From UBA8828 sp046315175 (lineage in GTDB: Bacteria; Verrucomicrobiota; Verrucomicrobiia; Opitutales; UBA953), in contig JBKDBK010000059.1 in assembly GCA_046315175.1 (NCBI GenBank), positions 1-46,615 on the forward strand: 46,615 bases of DNA. Reading direction: 5' to 3'. The position numbers and the translations under genes are program-made. Each line of letters begins with the position of its first letter. The stretch's first letter is position 1. This document shows positions 7,172 through 15,285 of this stretch, one piece after another. The notes below the pieces were generated by a model. That model did not search any database. It was not told the DNA's origin and saw only the letters and a list, made by a program, of their open reading frames with translations.

Positions 7172-7990
7172 ATGGAGCCGCGCCCCTTGTCCGATCGAAC
7201 CGCCCTTTTCCTGCGTGGTTTCTCTTTCATCGTGGTGACGGGAGGTTCCTCGGGTATTGGGCGCGCCTTGCTTGGGCGCATTGAGGAGTCTGCGACGTCG
7301 GCGCGGGTTTGCAACGTGTCCCGGACGATTCCCGAGGGGTGGGCGACGGGACCCGACCGGGTGCACCTGCCCTGCGACTTGTCCAAACCCGCTGAGGTGG
7401 AGGCGGTTGCGGCGGCATTACGGGAACTGATGCCCCGGGAGGGCAGGATTCTGCTCGTGAATAACAGCGGTTTCGGGGCCTACGGGGAGTTTCCCGCGCC
7501 GGGCTTGGCCCACAACCTGGGGATGCTGGATGTGAACGTGCGGGCGCCGGTGCACCTGACGGGATTGCTTTGGCCCGAGTTGCTGGCGCGCGGCGGGATG
7601 GTGGCGAACGTGGCGTCGCTCGCGGGCTACCAGCCGGTGCCGCTGATGGCGACGTATGCGGCGACGAAGGCGTTCCTGCTGAACTGGAGCGTGGCGCTGG
7701 ACACGGAGGGGCGGCCGCGCGGGGTGCGGAGCGTGGCGATCTGCCCCGGGCCGGTGTCGACCAACTTCTTCCGCGGCGCGGGCTTCAGCCAACCGACGGG
7801 GCTTCCGGGCCAGACGGAGCTGGAGTGCGTGGACGAGGCGCTCGAGGCGATGGCGTCGGGCCGGGCGCAGGTGGTGACGGGCTGGTCGAACCGCGCGCTG
7901 TCGTGGTTCGGGGCGCGCCTGCCGAAGCCCTGGGCGGCGGCGCTGGGGCTGCGCGCGATCGAGCGCAAGCTGGGGCGGCGGGCGCGCTGA
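7172..7990 (+). CDS. Short-chain dehydrogenase/reductase (SDR)
   Basis: 272 residues as called. It has the cofactor motif TGGSSGIG (23-30), structural NNSG (NAG-like) at 97-100, and catalytic Ser149 with Tyr162-x3-Lys166 (YAATK), followed by CPGPVSTNF. It is a classical SDR oxidoreductase using NAD(P)H; the substrate is not predictable. The start is uncertain: SDRs usually have few residues before the TGG motif, so the TTG at 7187 is also possible. It is divergent from hpf with about 31 bp between start codons. Its TGA is immediately followed by the stop codon of the convergent recN, leaving no intergenic DNA. Confidence 0.85.
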   Translation: MEPRPLSDRTALFLRGFSFIVVTGGSSGIGRALLGRIEESATSARVCNVSRTIPEGWATGPDRVHLPCDLSKPAEVEAVAAALRELMPREGRILLVNNSGFGAYGEFPAPGLAHNLGMLDVNVRAPVHLTGLLWPELLARGGMVANVASLAGYQPVPLMATYAATKAFLLNWSVALDTEGRPRGVRSVAICPGPVSTNFFRGAGFSQPTGLPGQTELECVDEALEAMASGRAQVVTGWSNRALSWFGARLPKPWAAALGLRAIERKLGRRAR

Positions 7991-9649
7991 TCAGCGGGCG
8001 TCGAGCAGCTCGCGGGCGTGGGCGAGGGCGGACTTGCTGGAGCGGTCGCCGAGCATGCGGGCGAGCTCGCCGAGGCGGGCGGGCTTGTCGGCGTCGACCG
8101 CCGCGATGCGCACGGTGGTGGAGCGGTCGTCCTGGTCCTTGGTGACGACGAGGTGGCGGTGGCCGAGGGCGGCGACCTGCGGGAGGTGGGTGACGCAGAC
8201 GACCTGGTGGGCGGCGCCGAGGGCGGCGAGCTCGCGGCCGACCTGGGCGCCGACCTCGCCGCCCACGTTGGCGTCGACCTCGTCGAAGACGAGGACGGGG
8301 GTGCGGTCGGCGGCGGCGAGGGTGGTCTTGAGGGCGAGCATGACGCGGGCGGCCTCGCCGCTGGAAGCGATCTGGCTGAGGGGGAGGAGGTCCTGGCCGG
8401 CGTTGGGGCAGAAGAGGAAGCGCACGGCGCTGTCGCCGGTGGCGGACAGGTCGGCGTCGACGACCTCGGCGCGGAAGTCGGCCTTGCGGAAGCCGAGGTG
8501 GCCGAGGAGGCGGCGCACGGACTCGGCGAGGGCGAGCGAGGCCTTCTGGCGGGCCTTGCGCAGGCCCTTGGCGGAGGCGCGGAGGCGGACCTCGGCGGCG
8601 TCGGCCTCGGCTTGGAGCTCGGCGATGCGCGCGTCGGCGCCCTCGCTGCCGGCGAGGCGGGCGGCGAGGGCGTCGCGCTTGGCGCGAACGGAGGCGGCGT
8701 CGGGTCCGTAGCGGCGGCGGAGGTCGAGCCAGGCGTTCATGCGGCGCTCGAGGGAGGCGGGGACGCCGCCGCCGCCGAGCTGCCGGGCGGCGCGGGAGAG
8801 GTCGGCGCGCAGGTCCTCGGCCTCGGCGGCGAGGGACTCGAGTCGGGATCGGGCCTCGGCGAGGGAGGGGTCGATGGAGGCGGCCTCGGCGGCGGCCTTG
8901 AGGAGGCGGGGGAGCGCGGCGCCGACGCCCTGGCCGCCGAGGCCGGAGTCGAGCTGGGCGAGGAGGGCGAGGAGCTCCTGGGCGCGCGAGGCCACGGCGT
9001 GGTCGCGCTCAAGGGTGTCGACGGCCTCATCGGCGAGGTCGAGCCCCTCGAACTTCTCGAGCTGGGAGCGGACGAAGGCGGCCTCGTCCTCGGAGAGGCG
9101 CTCGGCGCCGCGGAGGGCGTCGATGCGTTGGTGGACGCCGCGCCAGGCGGCGTGCTCCTCGGCGAAGGCGGCGAGGGCGGAGGCGTGGGCGGGGCCGGCG
9201 TGGGCGTCGAGCCACTGGAGCTGGACGGTCTCGCGCATGAGGCGCTGGGGCTCGCCGGGGCCGTGGAAGTCGATCCACCGCTCGCCGAGACGGGCGAGCT
9301 GGGCGAGGGTGGCGGAGCCGCCGTTGACGGTGACGCGGCCGGCCTGGGTGGCGGAGACGGTGCGCCGGAGCAGGAGGAGGCCGTCGTCGCAGGGCGGGAG
9401 GTCCATCTCGCGCAGGAGCGCGTCGAGCGCGGGGTCGTCCATGGCGAGCTCGGCCTCGACCACGGCGGCGTCGGCGCCCTTGCGGACGACGGTCTTGGGG
9501 GCGCGGTGGCCGGCGAGGAGGGAGAGGGCCCCGAGCAGGACGGACTTGCCGGCGCCTGTCTCGCCGGTGACGACGGTGAAGCCGGGGCCGAGCTCGAGCT
9601 CGGCGCGGTCCATGAGGGCGAGGTCGCGGATGGCGAGGCGGCGGATCAT
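7991..9649 (-). CDS. recN: DNA repair ATPase RecN
   Basis: 552 residues starting MIRRLAIRDLALMDRAELEL. SMC-like layout: Walker A GETGAGKS near residue 32, a long alpha-helical coiled-coil middle, and a C-terminal half with PNAGQDLLPLSQIASSGEAARVML and Walker B PVLVFDEVDANVGG followed by QVVCVTHLPQVAA. It acts in double-strand break repair with RecA. The ABC signature reads SSGEAA where family members normally have SGGELS (see findings). The ATG overlaps the yggS stop (ATGA), so it is translationally coupled to yggS. The upstream open frame is antisense-like Arg/Pro-rich sequence and was trimmed. Confidence 0.93.
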   Translation of the reverse strand: MIRRLAIRDLALMDRAELELGPGFTVVTGETGAGKSVLLGALSLLAGHRAPKTVVRKGADAAVVEAELAMDDPALDALLREMDLPPCDDGLLLLRRTVSATQAGRVTVNGGSATLAQLARLGERWIDFHGPGEPQRLMRETVQLQWLDAHAGPAHASALAAFAEEHAAWRGVHQRIDALRGAERLSEDEAAFVRSQLEKFEGLDLADEAVDTLERDHAVASRAQELLALLAQLDSGLGGQGVGAALPRLLKAAAEAASIDPSLAEARSRLESLAAEAEDLRADLSRAARQLGGGGVPASLERRMNAWLDLRRRYGPDAASVRAKRDALAARLAGSEGADARIAELQAEADAAEVRLRASAKGLRKARQKASLALAESVRRLLGHLGFRKADFRAEVVDADLSATGDSAVRFLFCPNAGQDLLPLSQIASSGEAARVMLALKTTLAAADRTPVLVFDEVDANVGGEVGAQVGRELAALGAAHQVVCVTHLPQVAALGHRHLVVTKDQDDRSTTVRIAAVDADKPARLGELARMLGDRSSKSALAHARELLDAR

Positions 9650-10347
9650 GCGGGGACGGGACGGGCGCCGAAGAGGGCGGAGCCGACGCGGAGGCAGGTG
9701 GAGCCGGCGGCGACGGCGGGCTCGAGGTCGCCGCTCATGCCCATGGAGAGCTCGGGGAGGGCGAGGCCGGAGCGGGCGGCGAGGGTGTCGCGGCACGCGC
9801 GGAGGCGGTCGAAGGTGCGGCGGGCGACGGCGGGGTCGTCGCTGAGCGGGGCGACGGCCATGAGTCCCTCGACGCGGAGGGCGGGCGAGGCGAGGGCGGC
9901 GTCGAGCAGGCGGGGGGCGTCGGCGAGGTCGCAGCCGAACTTGGCGGGGTCGTCGCCGGAATTCACCTGGAGGAGGACGGGGAGGGCCTTGCCCTGCTCG
10001 GCGGCGAATCGGCCGAGGCGGGTGGCGAGCTCGGGGCTGTCGACCGACTGGATGAGGTCGAAGGTGGCGACGGCGAGCTTGGCCTTGTTGGACTGAAGGT
10101 GGCCGATGAGCTCCCAGCGGAGGGTGGCGGGCGCGAGGGCGCGCTTGGCGGCGGCTTCTTGGACGCGGTTCTCGCCGACGGCGGTGAAGCCGAATCGGGC
10201 GGAGAAGGCGGCGGCGTCGGCCGGATGGGTCTTGGTGACGGGCAGGATGCGGACGGAGGCGGGGTCGCGCCCGGCGGCGGCGCAGGCGGCGGCGACCCTT
10301 GCCACAAGGGCTTGGGCACGGGCCTCGAATTCCGCATAGGTGACCAT
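9646..10347 (-). CDS. PLP homeostasis protein (YggS/PROSC family)
   Basis: 233 residues, the usual family length. The PLP lysine lies in ILPVTKTHP (Lys39). GENRVQEA, the HLQSNKAK-type motif (IGHLQSNKAKLA), QVNSGDDPAKFG, the GLMAVAP-type motif and the C-terminal SMGMSGDLEPAVAAGSTCLRVGSALFG are all recognisable. It is a fold-type III PLP-binding protein that buffers pyridoxal phosphate and has no catalytic activity of its own. It forms a two-gene operon with recN through an ATGA overlap, and is divergent from the LysR gene with a 111-bp AT-richer spacer. Confidence 0.95.
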   Translation of the reverse strand: MVTYAEFEARAQALVARVAAACAAAGRDPASVRILPVTKTHPADAAAFSARFGFTAVGENRVQEAAAKRALAPATLRWELIGHLQSNKAKLAVATFDLIQSVDSPELATRLGRFAAEQGKALPVLLQVNSGDDPAKFGCDLADAPRLLDAALASPALRVEGLMAVAPLSDDPAVARRTFDRLRACRDTLAARSGLALPELSMGMSGDLEPAVAAGSTCLRVGSALFGARPVPA

Positions 10348-10355
10348 CTGTTTAC

Positions 10356-10384
10356 CATCATCCCCCTGCCCTTTGCGGTGTCAA
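10356..10384 (-). promoter_or_regulatory. Possible promoter of yggS-recN
   Basis: A perfect -35 TTGACA lies on the minus strand at 10379-10384. The -10 is poor (best candidates GATGGT or TGATGG with 18-19 bp spacing). If used, transcription would begin almost at the yggS ATG. Confidence 0.35.
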
Positions 10385-10423
10385 ATCCAAGGATTAGGCT
10401 ATTTTTGATAAGAAGGACTAACC

Positions 10424-10452
10424 TTGAAGCCCTCTTCCATTAGCCTTATTAA
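10424..10452 (+). promoter_or_regulatory. Probable sigma-70-type promoter of the LysR gene
   Basis: -35 TTGAAG (10424-10429) and -10 TATTAA (10447-10452) are separated by exactly 17 bp in the AT-rich divergent spacer. The predicted start site falls on or within a base of the LysR ATG at 10459, implying a leaderless mRNA. No Shine-Dalgarno is present. Confidence 0.5.
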
Positions 10453-10458
10453 TCAGCC

Positions 10459-11343
10459 ATGCACATCGAGAATTTCAAGATCTTCTGCGACCTGGTGGAC
10501 AATCGGAGCTTCTCGAAGGCGGCTCGGCTGAACGGCATCACGCAGTCGGCGGTGAGCCAGCAGCTGAGGGCGATGGAGCGGCATTTCAACGTGCTCATCG
10601 TGGACCGCGGGCAGAAGCAGTTCTCGCTGACGCGCGAGGGCCAGCGGCTGCACGAGGCGGCGCGCGAGATCCTGTCGCACTACGAGGGGGCGCGGGGCGA
10701 GCTGCAGGAGATGCGCAAGGTGGTGAGCGGCAGCATCCACGTCTCCACCATCGTCTCGATCGGGCTGCACGAGCTGCCGCCCTACCAGAAGCGCTTCCTG
10801 CAGGAGTTTCCCCATGTGAACGTGCGGGTCGAGTACCGCCGGTCGAACTTGGTCTACGAGGACGTGCTGACGAACGCGGTGGACATCGGCCTGGTGGCGT
10901 TCCCGCAGAAGCACCGCCAGCTGGAGGTGATTCCCTTCATGGAGGACCAGCTGGTGCCGATCTGCTCGCCGAAGAACCCGATGGCGAAGCAGGAGGAGAT
11001 CAACCTGACGGACCTCGCGGGGGTGAAGTTCATCGGCTTCGACCAGGACATCCCGACGCGCAAGGCGCTGGACGCCTTCCTGCGCGAGCTGCGCATCGAG
11101 CTCGAGCCGACGATGGAGTTCGACAACATCGAGACGATCAAGCGCGCGGTGGAGGTGGACGCGGGCGTGGCCCTGGTCCCCGAGGACACCATCCGCCAGG
11201 AGGTCGAGCAGGGCTCGCTGGTGAAGCTCCGGCTGCGGGACCGGCGGATCGCGCGGCCGCTGGCCATCATCCACCGGAAGGGTCGGGTGCTCTCGCCGGC
11301 GCTCAAGCGCTTCATCGCCCTGCTGACCGCGGGGCGGGCCTGA
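10459..11343 (+). CDS. LysR-family transcriptional regulator
   Basis: 294 residues, typical LTTR length. The winged helix-turn-helix occupies residues 1-60 (NFKIFCDLVDNRSFSKAARL, NGITQSAVSQQLRAMERHF), with a linker helix to about 88 and a periplasmic-binding-like effector domain from about 92 to 290 (GSIHVSTIVSIGLHELPPYQ; DIGLVAFPQ; VDAGVALVPED). The effector is not identifiable. LTTRs commonly control the divergent gene, which here would be yggS-recN, and repress themselves. It ends 4 bp from the convergent membrane-protein gene. The start is supported by the well-placed promoter. Confidence 0.93.
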   Translation: MHIENFKIFCDLVDNRSFSKAARLNGITQSAVSQQLRAMERHFNVLIVDRGQKQFSLTREGQRLHEAAREILSHYEGARGELQEMRKVVSGSIHVSTIVSIGLHELPPYQKRFLQEFPHVNVRVEYRRSNLVYEDVLTNAVDIGLVAFPQKHRQLEVIPFMEDQLVPICSPKNPMAKQEEINLTDLAGVKFIGFDQDIPTRKALDAFLRELRIELEPTMEFDNIETIKRAVEVDAGVALVPEDTIRQEVEQGSLVKLRLRDRRIARPLAIIHRKGRVLSPALKRFIALLTAGRA

Positions 11344-11347
11344 GCGA

Positions 11348-11956
11348 TCAGGCCTCGCGCAGGCGCGCGGCGCGGGCGAGGGCGAACGCGGGCAGCGAAG
11401 AGCCGAGGAGCAGGCCGGCGCCGCACCAGGCAAGGGTCTCGGCCGGGCTGGCGGCGTGGAGGCAGCTCCAGGCGGCGCCCCAGGCGAGGAGGGCGCCGAC
11501 GAGGGGCTCGGCCCGGCGGCGCAGCGCGGCGTGGACGAGGCCGTGGAGGCCGGCGAGGCCGAGGAGGGCGGCCCCGAGGGCGGGCGCGCCGAAAAGACCG
11601 AGGCCGACGCAGGCGTGGGCGGCGCCGAGGGCGAGGATGGCGAGGCCGGCGAGCAGGGCGGCCGCGACGCGGGTGTTGGCGGGGATGCGGCCGAGGTCGG
11701 CGCGGTGGGCGCGGAGGTAGAGGACGGTGGCGAAGCCGGCGAGGGTTAGGGAGGAGGCCCAGACGAGCAGCCAGCCGTCGACCGGCACACGCCAGCGCTC
11801 GATGGCGGCCTGGAGGAGGCAGCACTTGGCGAGGAGGAGGGCCCAGAGGGCGTGGAGACGGTCGAGGACGAGGGTCTCGCGGTGGGCGCGCTCGAGGGCG
11901 AGGCTGAGCTCGGCGTCGGCCCGCGAGGGAAGGGCGGAGGAGGGGCGGGTCTCCAT
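11348..11956 (-). CDS. Integral membrane protein of unknown function
   Basis: 202 residues. The N-terminal 60 residues are amphipathic and look cytoplasmic (AELSLALERAHRETLVLDRLHALWALLLAKCCLLQ). About five hydrophobic helices follow, roughly residues 62-82, 97-118, 120-142, 150-165 and 170-192, rich in Ala, Gly and Leu. No family motif is recognised. It starts 2 bp after the stop of the 483-residue gene, so the two are almost certainly co-transcribed and may act together. Confidence 0.75.
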   Translation of the reverse strand: METRPSSALPSRADAELSLALERAHRETLVLDRLHALWALLLAKCCLLQAAIERWRVPVDGWLLVWASSLTLAGFATVLYLRAHRADLGRIPANTRVAAALLAGLAILALGAAHACVGLGLFGAPALGAALLGLAGLHGLVHAALRRRAEPLVGALLAWGAAWSCLHAASPAETLAWCGAGLLLGSSLPAFALARAARLREA

Positions 11957-11958
11957 GG

Positions 11959-13410
11959 TCAGTCGCGCCAGAGGCCGAGGCGGCGGATGGAGGCGGCGGT
12001 GCGGGGGTCGACCTCGGCCTCCCAGCCGGGTTGGCCGGATTGGATGCGGGCGACGAGGGTGCGGGGTTGGCAGGCGAGGGCGGCGGGGTCGCCGTCGGGG
12101 ATGGCGGCGAGGGCGCGGGTGACGCGGAGGTAGTCGAGGAGGTTGGCGACCTCGGGGCGGAGGCAGAGGGTGGCGAGGGTGACGACGCTGTCGTCGGGCA
12201 CGGCGAGGCCGTCGGGGAAGCAGACGCGGCGGGCGACGGGATCCTCGTAGAGGCGGTTGAGCTGGGCCCCGGACATGGGGTAGACGAGGAGGTGGACGCC
12301 GCCCTTGAAGAGGCGGCCGAGGGCCTCAAGGAGGCCGCCCTCGAGCATGCTGTAGTTCTCGGTGTTGAGGATCTCGACGAGGTTGTTGATGCCGGCGACG
12401 AGGGTGACGGTGCCCTGGGTGTAGCGGCGGAGGTAGCCGGGAAGGCGGTAGTAGCCGCGGTAGCGCGAGATGAGGACGGGGATGCCGAGCTCGTTGGCGA
12501 GGCGGGCGCGGGCGACGACGTCGGCCTCGGGAGTGGGGTCGTCGCGGAGGCTGATCTCGAGGAGGCGGAGCGTGGAGGGGGTGGAGGCGAGGCGGGCGCC
12601 GCGCTCGAGCATGTCGAGGTTGACGCGGGAGACGGGGCGGAGGGCGCCGCGGGCGAGGAGGATGTCCCTGCGGTAGAGATACTCGCCGGGGACGACGGGG
12701 TCGCCGGAGGGGTCGAAGAGCACGGCGTCGGTCATCCCGAGGCGGACGAGGCGGATGGCGGCGTGGGCGGGATCAAGGTGGGCGACGGCGGGGCCGGAGA
12801 CGTGGAACCAGTCGACCTCGACGCGGTCGGGGCCGACGCCCTCGAGGAGGGAGCGCAGGAAGCGGTCGGCGTCGGCGAGGTCGTGAATGGCGGCGTGGAG
12901 GAGGTTGACGCCGACGAGGCCGAGGGCGTCCTGCTGGCGGGCGGAGCTGCGGTCCCAGAGCCGGAGGTGCAGCTGGATGTCGGACGGCTTGGCGCCGGGC
13001 TGGTGCTGGAAGCGGAGGCCGAGCCAGCAATGGCCTTGGCCCTCGCCCTCGCGCGGGGTGGTGGCGACGGTGTCGGCGAGGACGAAGAAGCGGGTGGTGG
13101 CGCCGCGCTCGGCGGCGAGCCGGTCGACGAGGAGGGCGAACTCGTGGTCCAGCATGTGCACGAGGCGCTCGCGGGAGACGTAGCGGGCGGGGTGGCCGTA
13201 GATGGCGTCGCTGATCCGCATGTCGTAGGCGGACATGCTCTTGGCCACGGTCCCGGAGGCGCCCCCGGCCTTGAAGAAGTGCCGGACCACCTCCTGGCCT
13301 GCGCCGATCTCGGCGAAGGTGCCGTAGAGGGAGCGGTCGAGGTTGATGCCGAGGGCGCGCCGCTCGGCCAGCCGGCCGTGGGCGGAGTCGGTCTCGGCGT
13401 TTTCGGACAT
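11959..13410 (-). CDS. Conserved protein of unknown function
   Basis: 483 residues, no signal peptide or membrane helix, so probably cytoplasmic. The N-terminal stretch (NLDRSLYGTFAEIGAGQEVV, then RHFFKAGGASGTVAKSMSAY and SDAIYG) is strikingly ordered. From memory it matches a widespread bacterial family that carries unreliable automatic names in databases. Other blocks are RFFVLADTVATT, CWLGLRFQHQPGAKPSDIQL, LGLVGVNLLHAA, LISRYRGYYRLPGYLRRYTQ and VAGINNLVEIL. No known catalytic motif is visible. It is followed 2 bp later by the membrane protein. A real gene with unknown biochemical role. Confidence 0.85.
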   Translation of the reverse strand: MSENAETDSAHGRLAERRALGINLDRSLYGTFAEIGAGQEVVRHFFKAGGASGTVAKSMSAYDMRISDAIYGHPARYVSRERLVHMLDHEFALLVDRLAAERGATTRFFVLADTVATTPREGEGQGHCWLGLRFQHQPGAKPSDIQLHLRLWDRSSARQQDALGLVGVNLLHAAIHDLADADRFLRSLLEGVGPDRVEVDWFHVSGPAVAHLDPAHAAIRLVRLGMTDAVLFDPSGDPVVPGEYLYRRDILLARGALRPVSRVNLDMLERGARLASTPSTLRLLEISLRDDPTPEADVVARARLANELGIPVLISRYRGYYRLPGYLRRYTQGTVTLVAGINNLVEILNTENYSMLEGGLLEALGRLFKGGVHLLVYPMSGAQLNRLYEDPVARRVCFPDGLAVPDDSVVTLATLCLRPEVANLLDYLRVTRALAAIPDGDPAALACQPRTLVARIQSGQPGWEAEVDPRTAASIRRLGLWRD

Positions 13411-13485
13411 GGGGAAACCCTAGGGGAAGGGGGGCGACTTGCAAATGGGTTTGTCCCCGGCCGGTCCTTGGGTGAAATGGGAGGC

Positions 13486-15285
13486 ATGAAAGACTTCCTC
13501 AAGGGTATTGTCGCCTCCGCCCTCGGCTTCGGCCTCGCGATCGGGGCGGGCTTCGTTGCCCTGCTCATCCTCGTCGCGGCGCTGGCCGGCGGGGCGCGCG
13601 ACCAGGGACCGGAGGCCCCGAAGGTCAAGCCCGGCACGTTCCTGGTCATCGGCAACGGCCTGGCGATCACCGACACGCCGGACGACGGCTCGGTGAGCCT
13701 GGGCGACCTGCTGGGGGGCGGCGAGGGCGACTCCGTCGACCTATGGCGCGCCCTGGAGGCCATCGACCTGGCGGCCAAGGACAGCGCGATCACCGGGATC
13801 CTCCTGGCGGAGGGGCTGGACGCCGGATTGGCGACGCGCAACGAACTGAGGCAGGCCCTCCAGGAATTCGCCAAGCAGGGCAAGCCGATCGTGAGCTGGA
13901 TGGAGTCGCCGCGGGTCGGCGACTATTGGCTGGGCACGGTCGGGACCACGGTCGCGCTCCATCCCGCCGGCGAGGTGACGTTCGCGGGGCTTTCGGCCTA
14001 CTCGAGCTACCTGGGCGCGACGCTGCGCCAGCTGGGCATCGGGGTGCAGGTGACGAAGGTGGGGCAGTTCAAGTCGGCGGTCGAGCCGTTCACCGAGGAC
14101 AAGATGAGCGACCCGGCCCGCCGGCAGATGCAGGAGCTGCTGGACGAGATCTGGGGCCGCCTCGTGGCGGACACGGCGAAGTCGCGCTCGATGCCGGCGG
14201 CGCGCCTGCGCGACCTCGCGGGCAAGCCGGGCTATTTCCCCGCCGCCAAGGCGCTGGAGCTGAAGCTGGTGGACAAGGTGATGCACCGCGACGAGCTGGT
14301 GCGCTTCCTGGTCGAGGCGGGCGCGGCGGCCGACGACGACGGCTCGTTCCGCCAGGTGGGCCTGGCCCGCTACGCGGCGAAGGCGCGGCTGCCGAGGGGC
14401 AAGGACGGCAAGCTGGCGGTGGTCTACGCGGAGGGCGACATCGTGGACGGCTTCGGCGGGGCGGGCAGCATCGGCGGGGACCGGCTGGCGGGTATCATCC
14501 GGCGGCTGCGGCACGACGACGACGTCAAGGCCGTGGTGCTCCGGGTGAACAGCCCCGGGGGCTCGGCCTACGCCTCGGAGATCATGCACCGGGAGCTTGA
14601 GCTGCTGCGCGGCAAGGGCGTGCCCCTCGTGGTGTCGATGGGCGACACGGCGGCGAGCGGCGGCTACTACATCGCCGCGCCCGGCACCTCGATCATGGCC
14701 GACCCGATGAGCATCACCGGGTCGATCGGCGTCTTCGGCCTGCACTTCAACTACGGCGGGCTGGCCGAGCGCTTCGCGCTGGGGACGGACGGGGTCAAGA
14801 CGGCCCCTTACGCCGACCTGCTGGAGCCCCACCGGCCGGCGAGCGAGCAGGAGATGGCCATCGTGCAGTCGTCGGTCGACGCCGTCTATGAGACCTTCCT
14901 AGGCGTGGTGGGCCGCGGCCGGAAGCTGGAGCGCAACGCGGTGCACGAGGTGGCCCAGGGGCGCGTCTGGTCGGGAGCCCGGGCCCGGCAGCTGAAGCTG
15001 GTCGACCAGCTGGGAGGCCTTAGGTCGGCCATCGCCCTGGCCTCCGAGAAGGCGGGCAAGGGCAAGCTGGAGGTGGTGCAGGTGCCGTCGCTGGGCGAGA
15101 ACCGCCAAAGCCTGCTGGAGGCGCTGATGGAGGAGGGTGAGCCGGCGCCGCTGTTCGCGGGCGCCAACCCCGACCCGGTGCTGCGCGAGCTGCGCGCAAA
15201 GTGGCGCTCGCTCAAGTCGCTGCGCCACCTGAACGACCGGCGGGGAATCTACCTGATCGGCCCGGTGGGCGTGGAGGCGCGCTGA
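13486..15285 (+). CDS. sppA: Signal peptide peptidase SppA, 67K type
   Basis: 599 residues from MKDFLKGIVAS; an in-frame ATG at 13477 would add three residues. There is one N-terminal transmembrane helix (residues 10-34). The protein is the double-length SppA with tandem S49 domains: general-base Lys196 in TKVGQFKSAVEPF (N-terminal half) and nucleophile Ser391 in DTAASGGYY (C-terminal half), with PGGS just upstream. It is a tetrameric membrane serine protease that degrades remnant signal peptides. A GGGAGG tract sits only 1 nt before ATG, too close for a normal Shine-Dalgarno. The 3' end overlaps the convergent M48 gene by 37 bp. Confidence 0.95.
   Translation: MKDFLKGIVASALGFGLAIGAGFVALLILVAALAGGARDQGPEAPKVKPGTFLVIGNGLAITDTPDDGSVSLGDLLGGGEGDSVDLWRALEAIDLAAKDSAITGILLAEGLDAGLATRNELRQALQEFAKQGKPIVSWMESPRVGDYWLGTVGTTVALHPAGEVTFAGLSAYSSYLGATLRQLGIGVQVTKVGQFKSAVEPFTEDKMSDPARRQMQELLDEIWGRLVADTAKSRSMPAARLRDLAGKPGYFPAAKALELKLVDKVMHRDELVRFLVEAGAAADDDGSFRQVGLARYAAKARLPRGKDGKLAVVYAEGDIVDGFGGAGSIGGDRLAGIIRRLRHDDDVKAVVLRVNSPGGSAYASEIMHRELELLRGKGVPLVVSMGDTAASGGYYIAAPGTSIMADPMSITGSIGVFGLHFNYGGLAERFALGTDGVKTAPYADLLEPHRPASEQEMAIVQSSVDAVYETFLGVVGRGRKLERNAVHEVAQGRVWSGARARQLKLVDQLGGLRSAIALASEKAGKGKLEVVQVPSLGENRQSLLEALMEEGEPAPLFAGANPDPVLRELRAKWRSLKSLRHLNDRRGIYLIGPVGVEAR

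Noticed and set aside
12031..13485. 485-residue N-terminal extension of sppA
   Set aside because: It is antisense to the 483-residue conserved gene; the true sppA start is the Met before the transmembrane helix.
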